From Deroplatys truncata (lineage: Eukaryota > Arthropoda > Insecta > Mantodea > Mantidae): 64,000 bases of DNA. The stretch is from the NCBI GenBank assembly GCA_030765065.1, contig CM060979.1, forward strand, positions 19,249,001 through 19,313,000, given 5' to 3'. The notes under the pieces were generated by a model. That model saw nothing but the letters and a program-made list of their open reading frames with translations. It was not told the DNA's origin and searched no databases. The position numbers and the translations under genes are program-made. Of the stretch, positions 10,949-21,505 are shown piece after piece (position 1 is the first letter of the stretch; every line of letters begins with the position of its first letter).

Positions 10949-11940
10949 TGAGGCAGTATTTTTAACACTTAAATAATTTCAGTCTAATTATATAATATAT
11001 AAATTCAATAACAGCCCGCCTTAAAGCAATATATGTATGTAAAGATATATAAAAAGTGTATATTACAATCATTATATATGTTTATATTATTGTATACATG
11101 TTCAATAATGTTATCTGAATGTATTGCGTAATTTAATAATGTAGGAGCTGTGAGAATAATAGGTTAAAAGCTGCTAACAATAAGGTAACAATGAAGTAAC
11201 CTTGAGCCAATAATGAGTAAGAATGTTTATTAATGCTACTAGTCATTATTGGAGCAACAATAATGTAATTTTTGTGACAGTTTATAAAATAGCCAATCAA
11301 CAACCAGAAAAAGCTTTAGTTAAATGAAGGTATTCTATTGGAGTAGGATTAGCCAATCAGAAACTAAAAAGGAGAAAATTTTACAAATTTAGAGTTCAGT
11401 TGCCTGCAGACTTCGTTACTAACCGGACGCAAAAAGTCTCCTCAAGAAATGTAATATGTATTCGTGTGAGACGAAAAATAAGTTTACGTGTTAAAAAGTG
11501 CAAGTAATTAATAAAAAGAATCTCACAGCTCTCTATCAGTGAAGTGTTATTTAAATCGTGTCAACCATTAATAAAAGGAGTGAAGTAAAATTATAATCTG
11601 TGTAAGCCTACATTCTTGTCGCACCACAACCCTACAAAGAGAAACGTGTCTATAACAATAATACTGATGCAGCCGAGGCAAACATAAATATAATATTTAA
11701 AGACACAGTCAAATTACAAAGTTAATATTTTAAACATTTTTTGGGGCAAAGGCCACCGGAAGCTACATTTGGGGCGAAGGCTACTGGAAACCGGGTACCA
11801 TACGTGTGGTTGCAACTACTTCAAGTTCGTCTCCCCAACTGTTGAAATATAATACAACTCCTTCAACATAACAAAACATCTTCTGAAATTGGTGCCCAAA
11901 ACGTGGAGGAAATAAAAATTTTCTAGAAATTTCCTCTTCA
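10949..11940 (+). mobile_element. Family C solo LTR, copy 1
   Basis: It begins with TGAGGCAGTATTTTTAACAC, the exact 5' boundary of all family C copies. It contains two CCAAT boxes (AGCCAATCA near 11291 and 11350), an initiator with DPE, an AATAAA-type signal near 11568, two direct repeats of GGGGCGAAGGCTAC (11742-11790) and a TGGTGCCCAAAACGTGGAG block (11890). The 3' end is set by comparison and probably lies at CTTCA near 11940. Unlike the six other copies, I found no matching 4-bp target duplication, so this copy may be recombined at its 3' side. Confidence 0.75.
11396..11429 (+). promoter_or_regulatory. Inr + DPE core promoter of family C LTR
   Basis: TTCAGTT places A+1 at 11398, and GGACG sits at +28 to +32 (11425-11429), matching the DPE consensus RGWYV at its required spacing. 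No TATA box is seen upstream. The arrangement is conserved in five other copies (see findings), so LTR transcription most likely starts here. Confidence 0.75.
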
Positions 11941-11959
11941 CTGAAGAGGAAATACTTAT

Positions 11960-12475
11960 GGAAAACAACTTATAGAAAATAAAAGTATAGAGCAAGTCTC
12001 AATATTTGATTTTCTAGGATGTGAAATAACATATGGGTCTGAAATAGACATTAATAAAAAGGTAAATAAATTTAATTACATAACGGAAATCATAAATTGA
12101 ACACTAAAAAATAAAATTAGAAAAGATTCAATAATAAAATTGTATAAAGCAATGGCCATCCCCACAGTAACTTATGGGTCTGAAACATGGGCAGTGACAG
12201 CAGAAATGAAATTCCTCAGACCTATAGCAGGATACACAAGACTGGATAAAAAGCCAAACAACGAAATAAGGCAAAAGCTAAAAATAGAAGAGTTAAATAA
12301 AGTAATAATAGAATATGGAACTAATTGGAAACAACAGTTAAAAGAATGTCATTAAATAGGATACCCCGAGCAACATATAATTACAGACCCCAAGGATAGA
12401 GAAACCCAGGACGACCAAAAACGTGATGGACACAAAAAGATTTTGGCCTAAAACCGTGAAGTAGAAGAAGAAGAA
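11960..12475 (+). pseudogene. Non-LTR retrotransposon reverse transcriptase, 3' fragment
   Basis: Reading with frame changes gives FDFLGCEITYGSE, then KLYKAMAIPTVTYGSETW (about 12139-12192), then MKFLRPIAGYTRLDKK and WKQQLKECH. This is the C-terminal part of the endonuclease/reverse transcriptase polyprotein of a non-LTR retrotransposon; the YGSETW thumb-region motif is typical. After the stop at 12353-12355, the tail still decodes as a PRATYNYRPQG-like and GRPKTRW-like end. An AAG-rich tail (12462-12475) may be the element's 3' end. The 5' part, including the catalytic domains, is absent. A second, minus-strand copy lies at 50899-52800. Confidence 0.8.
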
Positions 12476-12945
12476 ACGTGGACTTAAGTCAGCAATATAA
12501 TTGCAATATATTCTCCTATTAGTTAAGAACAAGTAGCTACTTAAACAGGTCGTTTTTTTCACATTCTTTGAACATAAAAGAGCAATACATCAAGTACAGC
12601 GCTTTTCCTTCACTTTGTAGCACTGCAAACCTGCTCGCGCGCCGGCCGCCGCATTTGAAATTCCCGCCGAAACTTACACTATGTGATCAAAAGTATCCGG
12701 ACACCCCCACAAATATACCTTTTTCATCTTAGGTGCATTCTGTTGCCACCTACTGCCTGGTACTCATTATCCGCGACCTCAGTAGTCATTAGACATCGTG
12801 AAACAGCAGAATGGGACGCTCCGTGGAACTCACGGAATTCGAACGTGGTCAGGTGATTGGGTGTCACTTGTGTCAGAAGTCTGTACGCGGGATTTCCACA
12901 CTCCTAAACATCCCTAGGTACACTGTTTCTGATGTGATAGTGAAG

Positions 12946-13736
12946 TGTGAGGCAGTATTATATATCACACCATTGTAAATGCCAGAGTGATTGTAGTGTA
13001 AATTAGCATTATTGTATGGCAATGATTTGAGAGGTTTGTTAATTATAAGCATTGTTAGGAAATAAGTTTACACGGCCTCACTGAAACTGACAATAGGAGC
13101 GGGTAACAATGTAGCGAGGGGGTGAGTTGTTTATTAATTAGATGAGACAAACAAATGACGTCAGAGTAGCGCGCTTTTCTTTAGAAATAGAGGGAATATC
13201 TTCCCTAGAGCGTATGTGTTCGTAATTTTGATTGGATAAAAAAATAAGACGCTAATGTTAGCGCGTTTTATTAACCAATAGCAACTCTGTTATAATCTTT
13301 AGGCATATCGGGGTGAGGGAGTATAAATTATGAAGTCAGAGACAAGTATCGCACAGTTCAACAGAATCATGCACGGGTTACATGTCGAACAGTTCTACAG
13401 AATCTCTCGCTTCGTAAAGTTATTTATAAAATGTGAAATGCGCGGCAAATAAGTGATTACAGTTACATTCGGAAATATAACAGTTTCAGTCGGGCGTGTA
13501 TCAAGAGTAATTATGTGAAATTAATTAATTGTGACGGCAATAAAAGTGTAAAAACAAATTCTTTTGTCCGTGTTATCTTTTAGTAACAACTCCTTTCCGT
13601 TTACACATTCTGTTCAAGAGATATGCTCGACTGAGTAATAATAGCTAGCCGGAGGACAAAGAACCCAAAAATTCAAAATAGTAAAACAATAACAGGCGCT
13701 CAGCAAATAAGATAACACGAACGATACCGCGACAAG
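12946..13736 (+). mobile_element. LTR-like insertion inside the Tc1 transposase
   Basis: The boundaries are fixed by the uninterrupted transposase frame on both sides. The insert begins TGTGAGGCAGTATTATATATC. It contains a CCAAT box (ACCAATAGC near 13275), a TATAAAT box with an initiator about 30 bp downstream, and an AATAAA signal (about 13539), which is the U3-R-U5 layout of an LTR. I see no clear target duplication, and the last about 125 bp could be non-LTR sequence. It may therefore be an LTR plus adjacent internal sequence. It has no homology to family C beyond the first few bases. Confidence 0.6.
13322..13357 (+). promoter_or_regulatory. TATA + initiator core promoter in the LTR-like insert
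   Basis: TATAAAT at 13322-13328 is followed by CACAGTTC centred near 13352, about 30 bp downstream, a textbook TATA-Inr spacing. A CCAAT box lies about 45 bp upstream of the TATA. Confidence 0.55.
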
Positions 13737-14682
13737 TGGAAACGTGAAGGGACATGTACAGCACAAAAGCGTACAGGCCGACCTCGCCTGTTGACTGACA
13801 GAGACCGCCGACATTTGAAGAGGGTCGTAAAGAGTAATAGGCAGACATCTATCCAGACCACCACACAGGAATTCCAAACTGCATCAGGATCCACTCCAAG
13901 TAGGCGTGAGGTGAGAAACCTTGGATTCCATGGTCGAGCGGCTGCTCATAAGCCACACATCACGCAGGAAAATGCCAAACGACGACTCGCTTGGTGTAAG
14001 GAGCGTCAACATTACACGATTGAACAGCGGCAAAACGTTGTGTGGAGTGACGAATCACGGTACACAATGTGGCGATCCGATGGCAGGGTGTGGGTATGAC
14101 GAATGCCCAGTGAACATCATCTGCCATCGTGTGTAGTGCCAACAGTGAAATTTGGAGGTGGTGGTGTTATGGTGTGGTCGTGTTTTTCCTGGAAGGGGCT
14201 TGCACCCCTTTTGGTTTTGCGTGGCACGATCACAGCGCAGACCTACATTGATATTTCAAGCACCTTCTTGCTTCCCAATTTAGAAGAGCAATTCGGGGAT
14301 GGCGATTGCATCTTTCAACACGATCAAGCACCTGTTCATACTGCACGGGCTGTGGCGGAGTGGTTACACGACAGTAACATACCTGTAATGTACTGGGCTG
14401 CGCAGAGTCCTGACTAGAATCCTATAGAACACCTTTGGGATGTTTTTGAACGCCGACCTACATCGATACCTCTCCTCAGTTCCGCACTCCGTGAAGAATG
14501 GTCTGCCATTCCCCGAGAAACCTACCAGCACCTGATTGAAAGTATGCCTGCGAGAGTGAACGCTGTCATCAAGGCTAAGAGCGGGCCAGTACCATATTGA
14601 CTTCCAGCATTACCGATGGAGGGCGTCACGAACTTGTACGTTATTTTCAGCCAGGTGTCCGGATACTTTTGATCACGTAGCG

Positions 14683-15382
14683 TATAACATCCCCCTCACG
14701 TTCTTATAGTTCCAATTACAATAATAAGCAGATACCGTATCATAAGAGATGTTGCAAATATTAGCCTTCTCTATCCACATATTTCTGGCATCTTCTCACG
14801 GAATTTTCATTCGGATCGGAGAGTTCAATACCCGAAATAGAGTGGGTTTCTCCCCTGGTGTTTTCTTCTAGTTCTTACCATATACGGGGTTTGTTGTACA
14901 CGCCTTATTTTTAAGTTTTCCCATTTTTTGGCAGTACTTCAAAAAATAAAAAAAAAAACTGAAACCAATAACAACGAATATTTCGGAAACAGCTGATGCT
15001 ACCTAAAAGGTATTTTAAATTAAATGTGTTTTTTTTCAATGGTATCTAAATCTTCTGTATAGTATGTTTTTGTCTATTATCTTATGGTTTGCCATTTATA
15101 TAAAATGTCTACCAAATGAAGAGGACTTCAGAGGCTAATCCCAAAAATTTCAAGCTATACATTGTATTTCTCATGCAAATATCTTAAATATATGGTATTG
15201 TAATCAAAATTAAAGCAATTCTTGGGTACATAAAAGATAACGAACATTTTCAATATAAAGGGTAGTTTGAGTTATCTTGAAAATGTTCGTGTGTAATTTT
15301 TGAAAGATACTGAACTTAAATATTTATTCCTTTTTGAGTTATGCTGTTCACGTGCACGCTGATAAGGAACAGAGAAAGTAAA
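14683..15382 (+). repeat. Family B element, truncated copy (from about 14985)
   Basis: From about 14985 the sequence follows family B at low similarity (blocks such as GAAGAGGACTTC and GATACTGAACTTAAATA) and ends in GAGAAAGTAAAA at 15382, just before another B copy in the same orientation. The first 300 bp (14683-14984) hold nothing I recognise apart from an A-run near 14947. Confidence 0.55.
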
Positions 15383-16009
15383 AAGGAAATATCTGATGTG
15401 TCACATTCACATGACTTTCTCTCCCTCTATCGCTTATTAGCGGAAGTACAAGTTATTCTTACGAAAGTTTTTCTATTTACATTATTTTAATCGACATAAA
15501 CCTTTGCAGAAATAGCTACATTACACATTTCGTTATAGATACAAAGAGAACAGCGATAATTAAATGTTTAACAACTGGACGCTATATGCTGGCCTTAAAC
15601 TTACATACTGTTTCCATGACATCGCGAGAAGCAACTGAATACCGACAGGACTTAAAAAGAATGATAACGTATCCAGCAATTCGAAACATTAATATCGGAT
15701 ATATCGGATTGACTGATTTTTTTTCGTCTATGACCTAACGTTTATCATTTACGCAAGATTTTATAAAATTCCTTACCAGAGGACTTCGGAGTTATTCCCA
15801 GAAAAATCAACGTATACATTTTACTTCTGATGTAAATATCTCTAATATTTTAGTCAAAATCATTAGACCGATTCTTCAGAAAATTAATAAATTCGAAAAA
15901 TGTTCCATATAAGTAGTAGTTTGGGGTGGGGGATATTCTTAAAAATTTTCGAGTAGCATTTTTGGAAGATGCTGAGCTTAAACACTATTTCGTTTCGTGT
16001 TATGTTATT

Positions 16010-16012
<3 letters not shown>

Positions 16013-16050
<38 letters not shown>
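16013..16050. repeat. (CA)n microsatellite in family B
   Basis: About 19 uninterrupted CA repeats, sitting where families A and B carry CA/CAGA tracts. Confidence 0.9.
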
Positions 16051-16056
<6 letters not shown>

Positions 16057-16080
16057 TCAGACATTCTTCTAAAAATACCT

Positions 16081-16847
16081 TTTTTCACTTTCTCTACTAC
16101 GTATAGTAAGTAGGGGAAGTATTGCATTCCACCCAAAATTCGATATCGAGATTTCAACGGAAATATGTTTTGAGACCCCCTGAATGATCGGATAAACACC
16201 AAACTTGGTATTTAGGCTCAGTATCTTCCAGAGATGCCACAAGAAGGTTTTCAAGAAAATTCCCCCCACCCCAGATTACCCTTTAGATGGAACATTTTTG
16301 GAACATTTTAATTTTCTCAAAAATGGCTAACGATTTTGATTAAAATATCATATGTTTAAGATATTTTCATGACAAATGAAATATATATCTCGAATTTTCT
16401 GGGAATGTCTCCAAAAGTATTCTTCATTGTGAACGACTTTTGCATATCTGGTAAACCGTAAGAGAGCGACAAAATTTTACTACACAAAAAATGTAGATCG
16501 CATTAAAATACACAATTTATGTCATATATATTTTTTTGGTTGAGTGAACCAGTTTCGAGATATTGCTTGTTATTTCCTTAAAATTTCCAATACTTATATT
16601 ACTTTTTCTCAATTTCGTTAATTTTTTTTATGTCCTGGACATACAAAGAGAAATGGAATGCACCACATAGCAACCAGCTCTTAAAACATTTGACTATCGC
16701 TTAAAACCTACCATATTCCCCTTGCATCTATAAGAAAATTAGCAATAAGATTAACATCTCGATTAACATGAAGCATATGGAGAATAAGCGTTTGTAAAAA
16801 TAGTTTGTACAAGAGTAGAGAAAGTCATGTGAGTGTAACAAATCAGA
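16081..16847 (-). mobile_element. Family A element, copy 8, internally deleted, inside family B
   Basis: Both termini are present (ACTTTCTCTACTACG on the left, ACAAATCAGA on the right). The microsatellite and flanking segment are deleted: CCCCCTGAAT joins directly to GATCGGATAAACACC. It lies in a T-run of the surrounding B element. Confidence 0.8.
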
Positions 16848-16957
16848 GTTTTTATTTAGGGGGCCTCAAAACATGTATTTCCGATGATCGATATCTAAAT
16901 TTTAGATGGAATGATATACCATCTCTACCTATTATGTACGTGATAGAGAAAGTAAAA

Positions 16958-17785
16958 TTATCAGGTTCTTGCATGCACGCACGTACACACACATGCAACA
17001 AGTATTATGTCTGGGATTGAAACTCTAAACCTCCATGTTTAACAGTCAGAGAGAGACACCCATACATTTCCAAGCATTTGTTCGCGGAATACCAACGTCA
17101 CATCAAGTCTTAACCTACAAGCACACACTTTCACTTTATTTCTGTTTCATTTTTACAGGTAGGGGAGGCTTCACCTTTCCGTCGAACTGCGGGGGAAAAA
17201 AAAGGAGGGAAAAAGTCTTTTTCGCATTATTTTTGCTGCGCAGTCAAGAATGTCAGAATGAGCGGTAATCAAGTGGAGTTCTATTTTAACTAAGCAAAAT
17301 TAAAATCCCTGTTCATACTTTTAAAAAAGCCTGGGGAGGAAAAGTGCTGGAAAATATGGCTGAAGTAGTAAATTCCTTTCTGTCTCTCCCTCCTCCTCCT
17401 CCCCCAGCTCTCAATCCGCAGAACAAATTATTTCTCAACAACACGGATGACAAACTTTTTCTTGTCGTGCTTCGCGACTGTGTACACAAGAACTCTTTTT
17501 AATGCGAGAGCGTACGTAAACACTGGGGTTTTGCTCATTACCAGTTTTAATACATTCGCCTGCTTTCAGGGAACAAGTGAAACAATTCGCGGGCTTAAAG
17601 TGGCAACTACTGCCACAAACACAACAAAATCTGTAACAGCCTTCTTTCGTTAAAGTAGAGCTAAGTTTTATTTTGCATTTTTATTAAAACCTGAGAGTTT
17701 AGAAACAAATGTATTTAAAATGCAATTCCTTTTTATAAACCTTGCGTTCTTTCAAAAATTCAAGTTAACCTAACCTCTACAACTA

Positions 17786-17786
<1 letters not shown>
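16958..17786. other. Unassigned stretch
   Basis: No recognisable gene. It has short polypyrimidine (17380-17405) and A-rich segments; the short open frames here are unsupported. Confidence 0.5.
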
Positions 17787-17823
<37 letters not shown>

Positions 17824-17849
17824 GAAGAAGAAGAAGAAGAAGAAGAAGC
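17787..17849. repeat. (AAT)n followed by (AAG)n microsatellite
   Basis: About 12 AAT units change into about 9 AAG units, directly before a family D repeat. Confidence 0.9.
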
Positions 17850-17991
17850 AGGGTTCTTGACAATGCATTTTGGTTGTTTACATAATTTTAGAGTCAAGAT
17901 ACTGAAAACGTGAAATAGGATTTGCTGCACAATAGTTATGATTGTGAACAAATTTATATAAGTGCAGCCGCTCCCGACAGCAATAATAATA

Positions 17992-18876
17992 CGAGGGCTG
18001 ATCAATAAAGACTGAGGCTGATTTTTTTACAGATATTTATTACTCCATTTCAATGTTGTCCCGCTATTTTTCAAAGTATTCCCCTCCTACTTGAATGCAC
18101 TTTTTATACCGTCTCTGCCAGTCCTCGAACACATGGTGCAGGCCATTCTTTGTCAGGTCTTTGAGAATCGCCTCACTTTTCTTCAGCACTGCTTCGGTGC
18201 TCTCAAATCGAATGCCCCGGAGCTTTGCCTTTAGTGATGGGAATAAAAAGAAATCACAGGTGGCAAGATCTGGTGTATAAGGCGGATGCGCACACAGGTA
18301 ATGTTGAATTTAGCCAAAAATGCCTAGACTTGATTGGCGACGTGAGGCCGCGCGTTGTCGTGATGAAGTTGCCACTCATTCCGATGAAGTTCTGGACGTT
18401 TCCTTGCAATGTGCTTCCTCAGTGTAGCCAATACTGACCTGTAGTACACTGCTGTATCAGTAGAGTGAGGGGGAACAACAATCTCAGCAGCTGTGTTGAT
18501 GTTGACTTCAGTCATAGCAGAAGCCGAAGCACCAGGCTCACCTTGCTTAGCACAGAGGACTCGCTCTACTTTGAAGTCCTTGAACCACCTAACACTGTTG
18601 CACGAGGTAGTGCATCTTCACCGTATGCTTGCTTCAGCTTTTCCAAAATTTCAGAGGCTGTATTACTCCTCTCGTATCACCTCCATTTTGTGGTATGCGA
18701 AATTCAAGTACGGTCAACAATGTACAGCAATACTACAAACCTACCAATACGAGAGTGCTGCCACCTATGGAAATTATCCATGAAACCCCGATCTTTTCAA
18801 ATATTTATAGTAGAGACAGGAAACTATCAAGAAAGCTTCAGGAAAAAATCAGTCTGTCTTTATTGATCAGCCCTCG
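17992..18876 (-). mobile_element. mariner element, internally deleted
   Basis: Inverted termini CGAGGGCTGATCAATAAAGA at the left and the reverse complement at the right (TCTTTATTGATCAGCCCTCG region), flanked by TA at 17990-17991 and 18877-18878. At 885 bp it is about 400 bp short of a complete mariner. The family D copy at 25590 gives the empty site. Confidence 0.9.
18064..18790 (-). pseudogene. mariner transposase remnant (C-terminal half)
   Basis: On the minus strand, LHHDNARPHVANQV (about 18324-18365) is the second catalytic-Asp motif of mariner transposases. Downstream, a frame ending GGEYFEK, followed by TAG at 18064-18066, is the typical mariner C-terminus. The upstream part is scrambled: helix-turn-helix-like segments are missing or shifted, and the first Asp motif is not found. 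Non-functional. Confidence 0.8.
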
Positions 18877-19510
18877 TACTTAAGTTGTCTGAGGAAAGAA
18901 AGGGTTGTTTTGTAGATGCTTGTTGTGTATAAAATTAATAAGGGGTGAATCTGAGTGACTGTTTTTATGAGGTTAACTTACCTTTTACCGCAGTCTGTTT
19001 ATGTTGAAGGGGAGAGGGGAGTCCAGATGTAAACAATGGGCGCATGCCTGCAGGCGGAGATTGTCGAAAGTAAACGTTTTCCGTCTCTTAAATAAAAGTT
19101 ATACCGTGAGAAACTCCTTTCGACGTCGCAAGAGGTGCATATGAAAAATACACTTATACCACTGTCTGGTGTATTTCTTACTCTGTTTGCGAAGCAGAAA
19201 ATAATGCCTACTGCGGTATATTTCTTTACCCTCCCTCTGTGTCCAGGGGGCACGTGCCAAGCTGCATCGGTAGCTTGAAATTACGGACCAGGTCACTCTA
19301 ATCCCCCTAATGATTAAGTGCGTTTTAGGGCACTAAGTAATGTCTAAATTAGATTGTAGTTGAGAGTATGGATGATCTGGAATAAGGGGGAGAAGTTACC
19401 GCGCTCGGGCACGTTACCTTCTTCTGACGCAGTGTGCTACCATCTAGTGGCATTAACGTAAAATTGTAGTGGCAGTATGGAAACAGCGTGCGAGAAGCTT
19501 CAATTACGTC

Positions 19511-19526
19511 ATACGTGTTGCGCATG
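19511..19526. promoter_or_regulatory. Palindromic NRF-1/Ewg-like site in family D
   Basis: TTGCGCATGCGCAA contains TGCGCATGCGCA, the consensus bound by NRF-1 (erect wing in insects). It is retained in the second D copy at about 26032-26047. Confidence 0.45.
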
Positions 19527-19700
19527 CGCAAAACCTTCTTAGAACATAGGCAAGTTAAGATGCGCTACCGACCCTGTTGCCATATTTCATCGAGTTTAGA
19601 GAAGTAGCGCGATAGATTTAAACGCCGTAGATTTTAATTACCACATATACGTCACATTTAATGGCATTTAAAGAAAAATATCCAATAAATTCGTAAGGTG

Positions 19701-20160
19701 TCAAACGTTGGGATGCTCAGTTGTACTCGTATACAAGAGCAGCCACTGATGGTTATAATAATAAGTTGGTTGAGATGTTAATATTGTAGGGACCCGAGTA
19801 AACCCCGGGTCCTACTCTGGAGGGTTAGCTTAGGGTAGAAGCTACTCTTAAGGGCTGAAGCGAGAGTGGTTAGAAGGGCAGAATAAGTGAGACCGTGGCA
19901 AAGAGGTTTATTCCAATTGCCATCAGCCCTAAGGTCCTAGCCTAGCCATTTCAACAAATGCAGATACCTGTGAAAGCTCTAGCTGATCTGATAAGTTAAA
20001 GCGAGACACCGTGACCTACTTGGGGGTAGCTTATATTGCTTCTTGGTGCTGGATACAACAAACATCAGCACTATACTGTAACCGAAAGTTACCTTCTCAA
20101 AAGTTCTTTCCCAAATATAGTTTCCTTGTATGCAATCATCAGTGCCACCGCCTGTAAAAT
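19701..20160. other. Unassigned stretch
   Basis: No gene or repeat recognised between family D and a SINE-2 copy. Confidence 0.5.
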
Positions 20161-20162
20161 TA

Positions 20163-20442
20163 AATTGAGTTTTATTTATGGACGCTCTTTAACTGCTGTG
20201 GTCCTTGGTGTCCCATTCTATATTGGGCGTGAAATACCGGAAATTTTGCTCAGAGGCCTCTTTATCAGGCTTGAGGTTCTTTTTCTTCTACGACACGGGA
20301 CCACCGGTTTTAGTAAGGATTTTTATGCCCAAAAATATCCATCACACTCCGCCGTATTTGAACCCGCGACCTCGGGAACTAGAGGCTAGCATGGTAACCT
20401 CTATACCACGGAGGACGACTTCCCCGGCTGTAGTGTCGTATA
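20163..20442 (-). mobile_element. tRNA-derived SINE-2, copy 1
   Basis: It matches the complete SINE-2 at 40121-40405 in inverted orientation. AGTTTTATTTATGGACGCTC marks the 3' end, a GGGCGTAAAAAT-like block lies internally, and a tRNA-like head at about 20355-20440 carries a B-box (GGTTCAAATAC on the minus strand). Confidence 0.85.
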
Positions 20443-20574
20443 TAATGACGGGCGTCACTAAGAAAAAGACTTCAAGATACTATTTCAAGTGGACGGCGAT
20501 TCAGGAACACCGTGTGTAATGCCGCGAATTTTCCTATCATTTCATTTCCTTATGTTTCAGGGTCGACACGCGTA

Positions 20575-20678
20575 TTACTTTCTCTACTACGTATAGTAAG
20601 TAGGGGAATTCCACCCAAAAATTCGATACCGAGATTTCACCGGAAATATATGTTTTGAGACCCCCTGAATCCAAAAAA
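20575..20678 (-). repeat. Family A 3'-end fragment, copy 9
   Basis: Only the terminal about 100 bp remain (ACTTTCTCTACTACGTATAG to CCCCCTGAATCC). It abuts copy 10 in the opposite orientation. Confidence 0.75.
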
Positions 20679-20679
20679 T

Positions 20680-21000
20680 TCTGATGTGTTACACTCACAT
20701 GACTTTCTCTACTCTTGTACAAACTATTTTTACAAACGCTTATTCTCCGTCTATTTCATGTTAATCGAGATACACATCTGCAGAGTCTATCTTATTGCTA
20801 ATTTTCTTGTAGATGTCAGCGGAATATATATTTACAAGGGCAATATAGAAATACAGACAGACACACGGACATGTTTCCAAAAATGCTTTTTTTGGATTCA
20901 GGAGGTCTCAAAACATGTATTTCCGGTGAAATCTCGCTATCGAATTTTTGGGTGGAATACAATACTTCCCCTACTTACTATAAGTAGTAGAGAAAGTAAA
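20680..21000 (+). mobile_element. Family A element, copy 10, 321-bp deletion derivative
   Basis: Both ends are intact, but about 570 bp are missing between an internal block (ACAAGGGCAATATAGAAATA) and a short CAGACAGACACACGG tract. The result is a MITE-sized derivative with a complete terminal architecture. Confidence 0.8.
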
Positions 21001-21002
21001 AA

Positions 21003-21505
21003 GTATTTTTAGAAACATGTCCGTGTGTGTGTGTGTGTGTCTGTGAACAGCATAACTCAGAAACGAACAGTCGGATAAACACCAAACTTGGTATTTAGGT
21101 TCAGTATCTTCCAGAGATGCAACACGCAGGTTTTCAAGAAAATCCCCCACCCCAGATTACCCTTTACATGGAACATTTTTCGAACATTTTAATTTTCTCA
21201 AAAATGGCTCCAACGATTTTGATTAAAATATCATATCTTTAAGATATTTTCATGACAAAGGAAATGTATATCTCGAATTTTCTGGGAATGTCTCCAAAAG
21301 TATTCTTCAGTGTGAACGACTGTTGCATAACTGGTAAACCATAAGAGATAGACAAAATTTTACTACACAAAAAATGTAGATCGCGTTAAAATACACAATT
21401 TATGTCATATACATTTTTTTGATGAGCGAAGCATTTTCCAGATATTGCATGTTATTCCCTTAAAATTTCCAATACTTATATACTTTTTGTCAAACTCGTT
21501 ATTCA
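21003..21505 (-). mobile_element. Family A element, copy 11, truncated at both ends
   Basis: It runs from the microsatellite ((GT) tract at 21026-21043) to an internal ATTCATTTTT block, where copy 12 begins. Its own 5' end is missing. Confidence 0.75.

Larger units (their letters stand above)
12811..14600 (+). pseudogene. Tc1 transposase (DD34E type), nearly intact, interrupted
   Basis: The first 45 codons (ATG at 12811 to 12945) encode the N-terminal helix-turn-helix, beginning MGRSVELTEFERGQVIG. The frame resumes without loss at 13737 after a 791-bp insertion. It continues through VWSDESRY (first catalytic Asp, about 14040-14062), FQHDQAPVHTA (second, about 14308-14340) and NPIEHLWDV (catalytic Glu, about 14418-14445) to a TGA at 14598-14600. 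Joined length is 332 codons, the family's usual size. Breaks besides the insertion are an in-frame TGA at 14097-14099, after GRVWV, and a TAG at 14415-14417, between SPD and NPIEHLW. Few other lesions are visible, so this copy is younger than the mariner at 6562. Not functional. Confidence 0.9.
12677..14682 (+). mobile_element. Tc1-family transposon containing an LTR-like insertion
   Basis: The left terminus CACTATGTGATCAAAAGTAT and the right terminus (reverse complement CGCTACGTGATCAAAAGTAT) are near-perfect inverted repeats of about 29 bp, flanked by TA at 12675-12676 and 14683-14684. Removing the 791-bp insertion at 12946-13736 leaves about 1.2 kb, normal for an element with short inverted repeats and a single transposase. 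Confidence 0.9.
15392..16957 (+). mobile_element. Family B element, copy 4, containing an A element
   Basis: B 5' end at 15392 (TCTGATGTGTCACATTCACA) and 3' end at 16957 (GTGATAGAGAAAGTAAAA). It carries a CA microsatellite at the family's usual position. It is interrupted near its 3' end by an inverted A element placed in a T-run. It is head-to-tail with the truncated B copy before it. Confidence 0.8.
17850..19700 (+). repeat. Repeat family D, copy 1, split by a mariner
   Basis: The flanks of the mariner at 17992-18876 together match 25590-26190 over most of their length, and 56745-56955 over the last about 200 bp. The unit contains a TTGCGCATGCGCAA palindrome and a conserved end (GTTTAGA, GTAGCGCG, ATTTAAA blocks). 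Its class is unknown; a CpG-rich palindromic site amid AT-rich DNA would fit an LTR promoter. Confidence 0.65.

Noticed and set aside
11141-11610. A smaller LTR bounded by TGTAGG and CCTACA inside family C
   Set aside because: The tips form an attractive inverted pair, but the 4-bp duplications lie at the outer TGAGGCAGT and CA borders in six copies.
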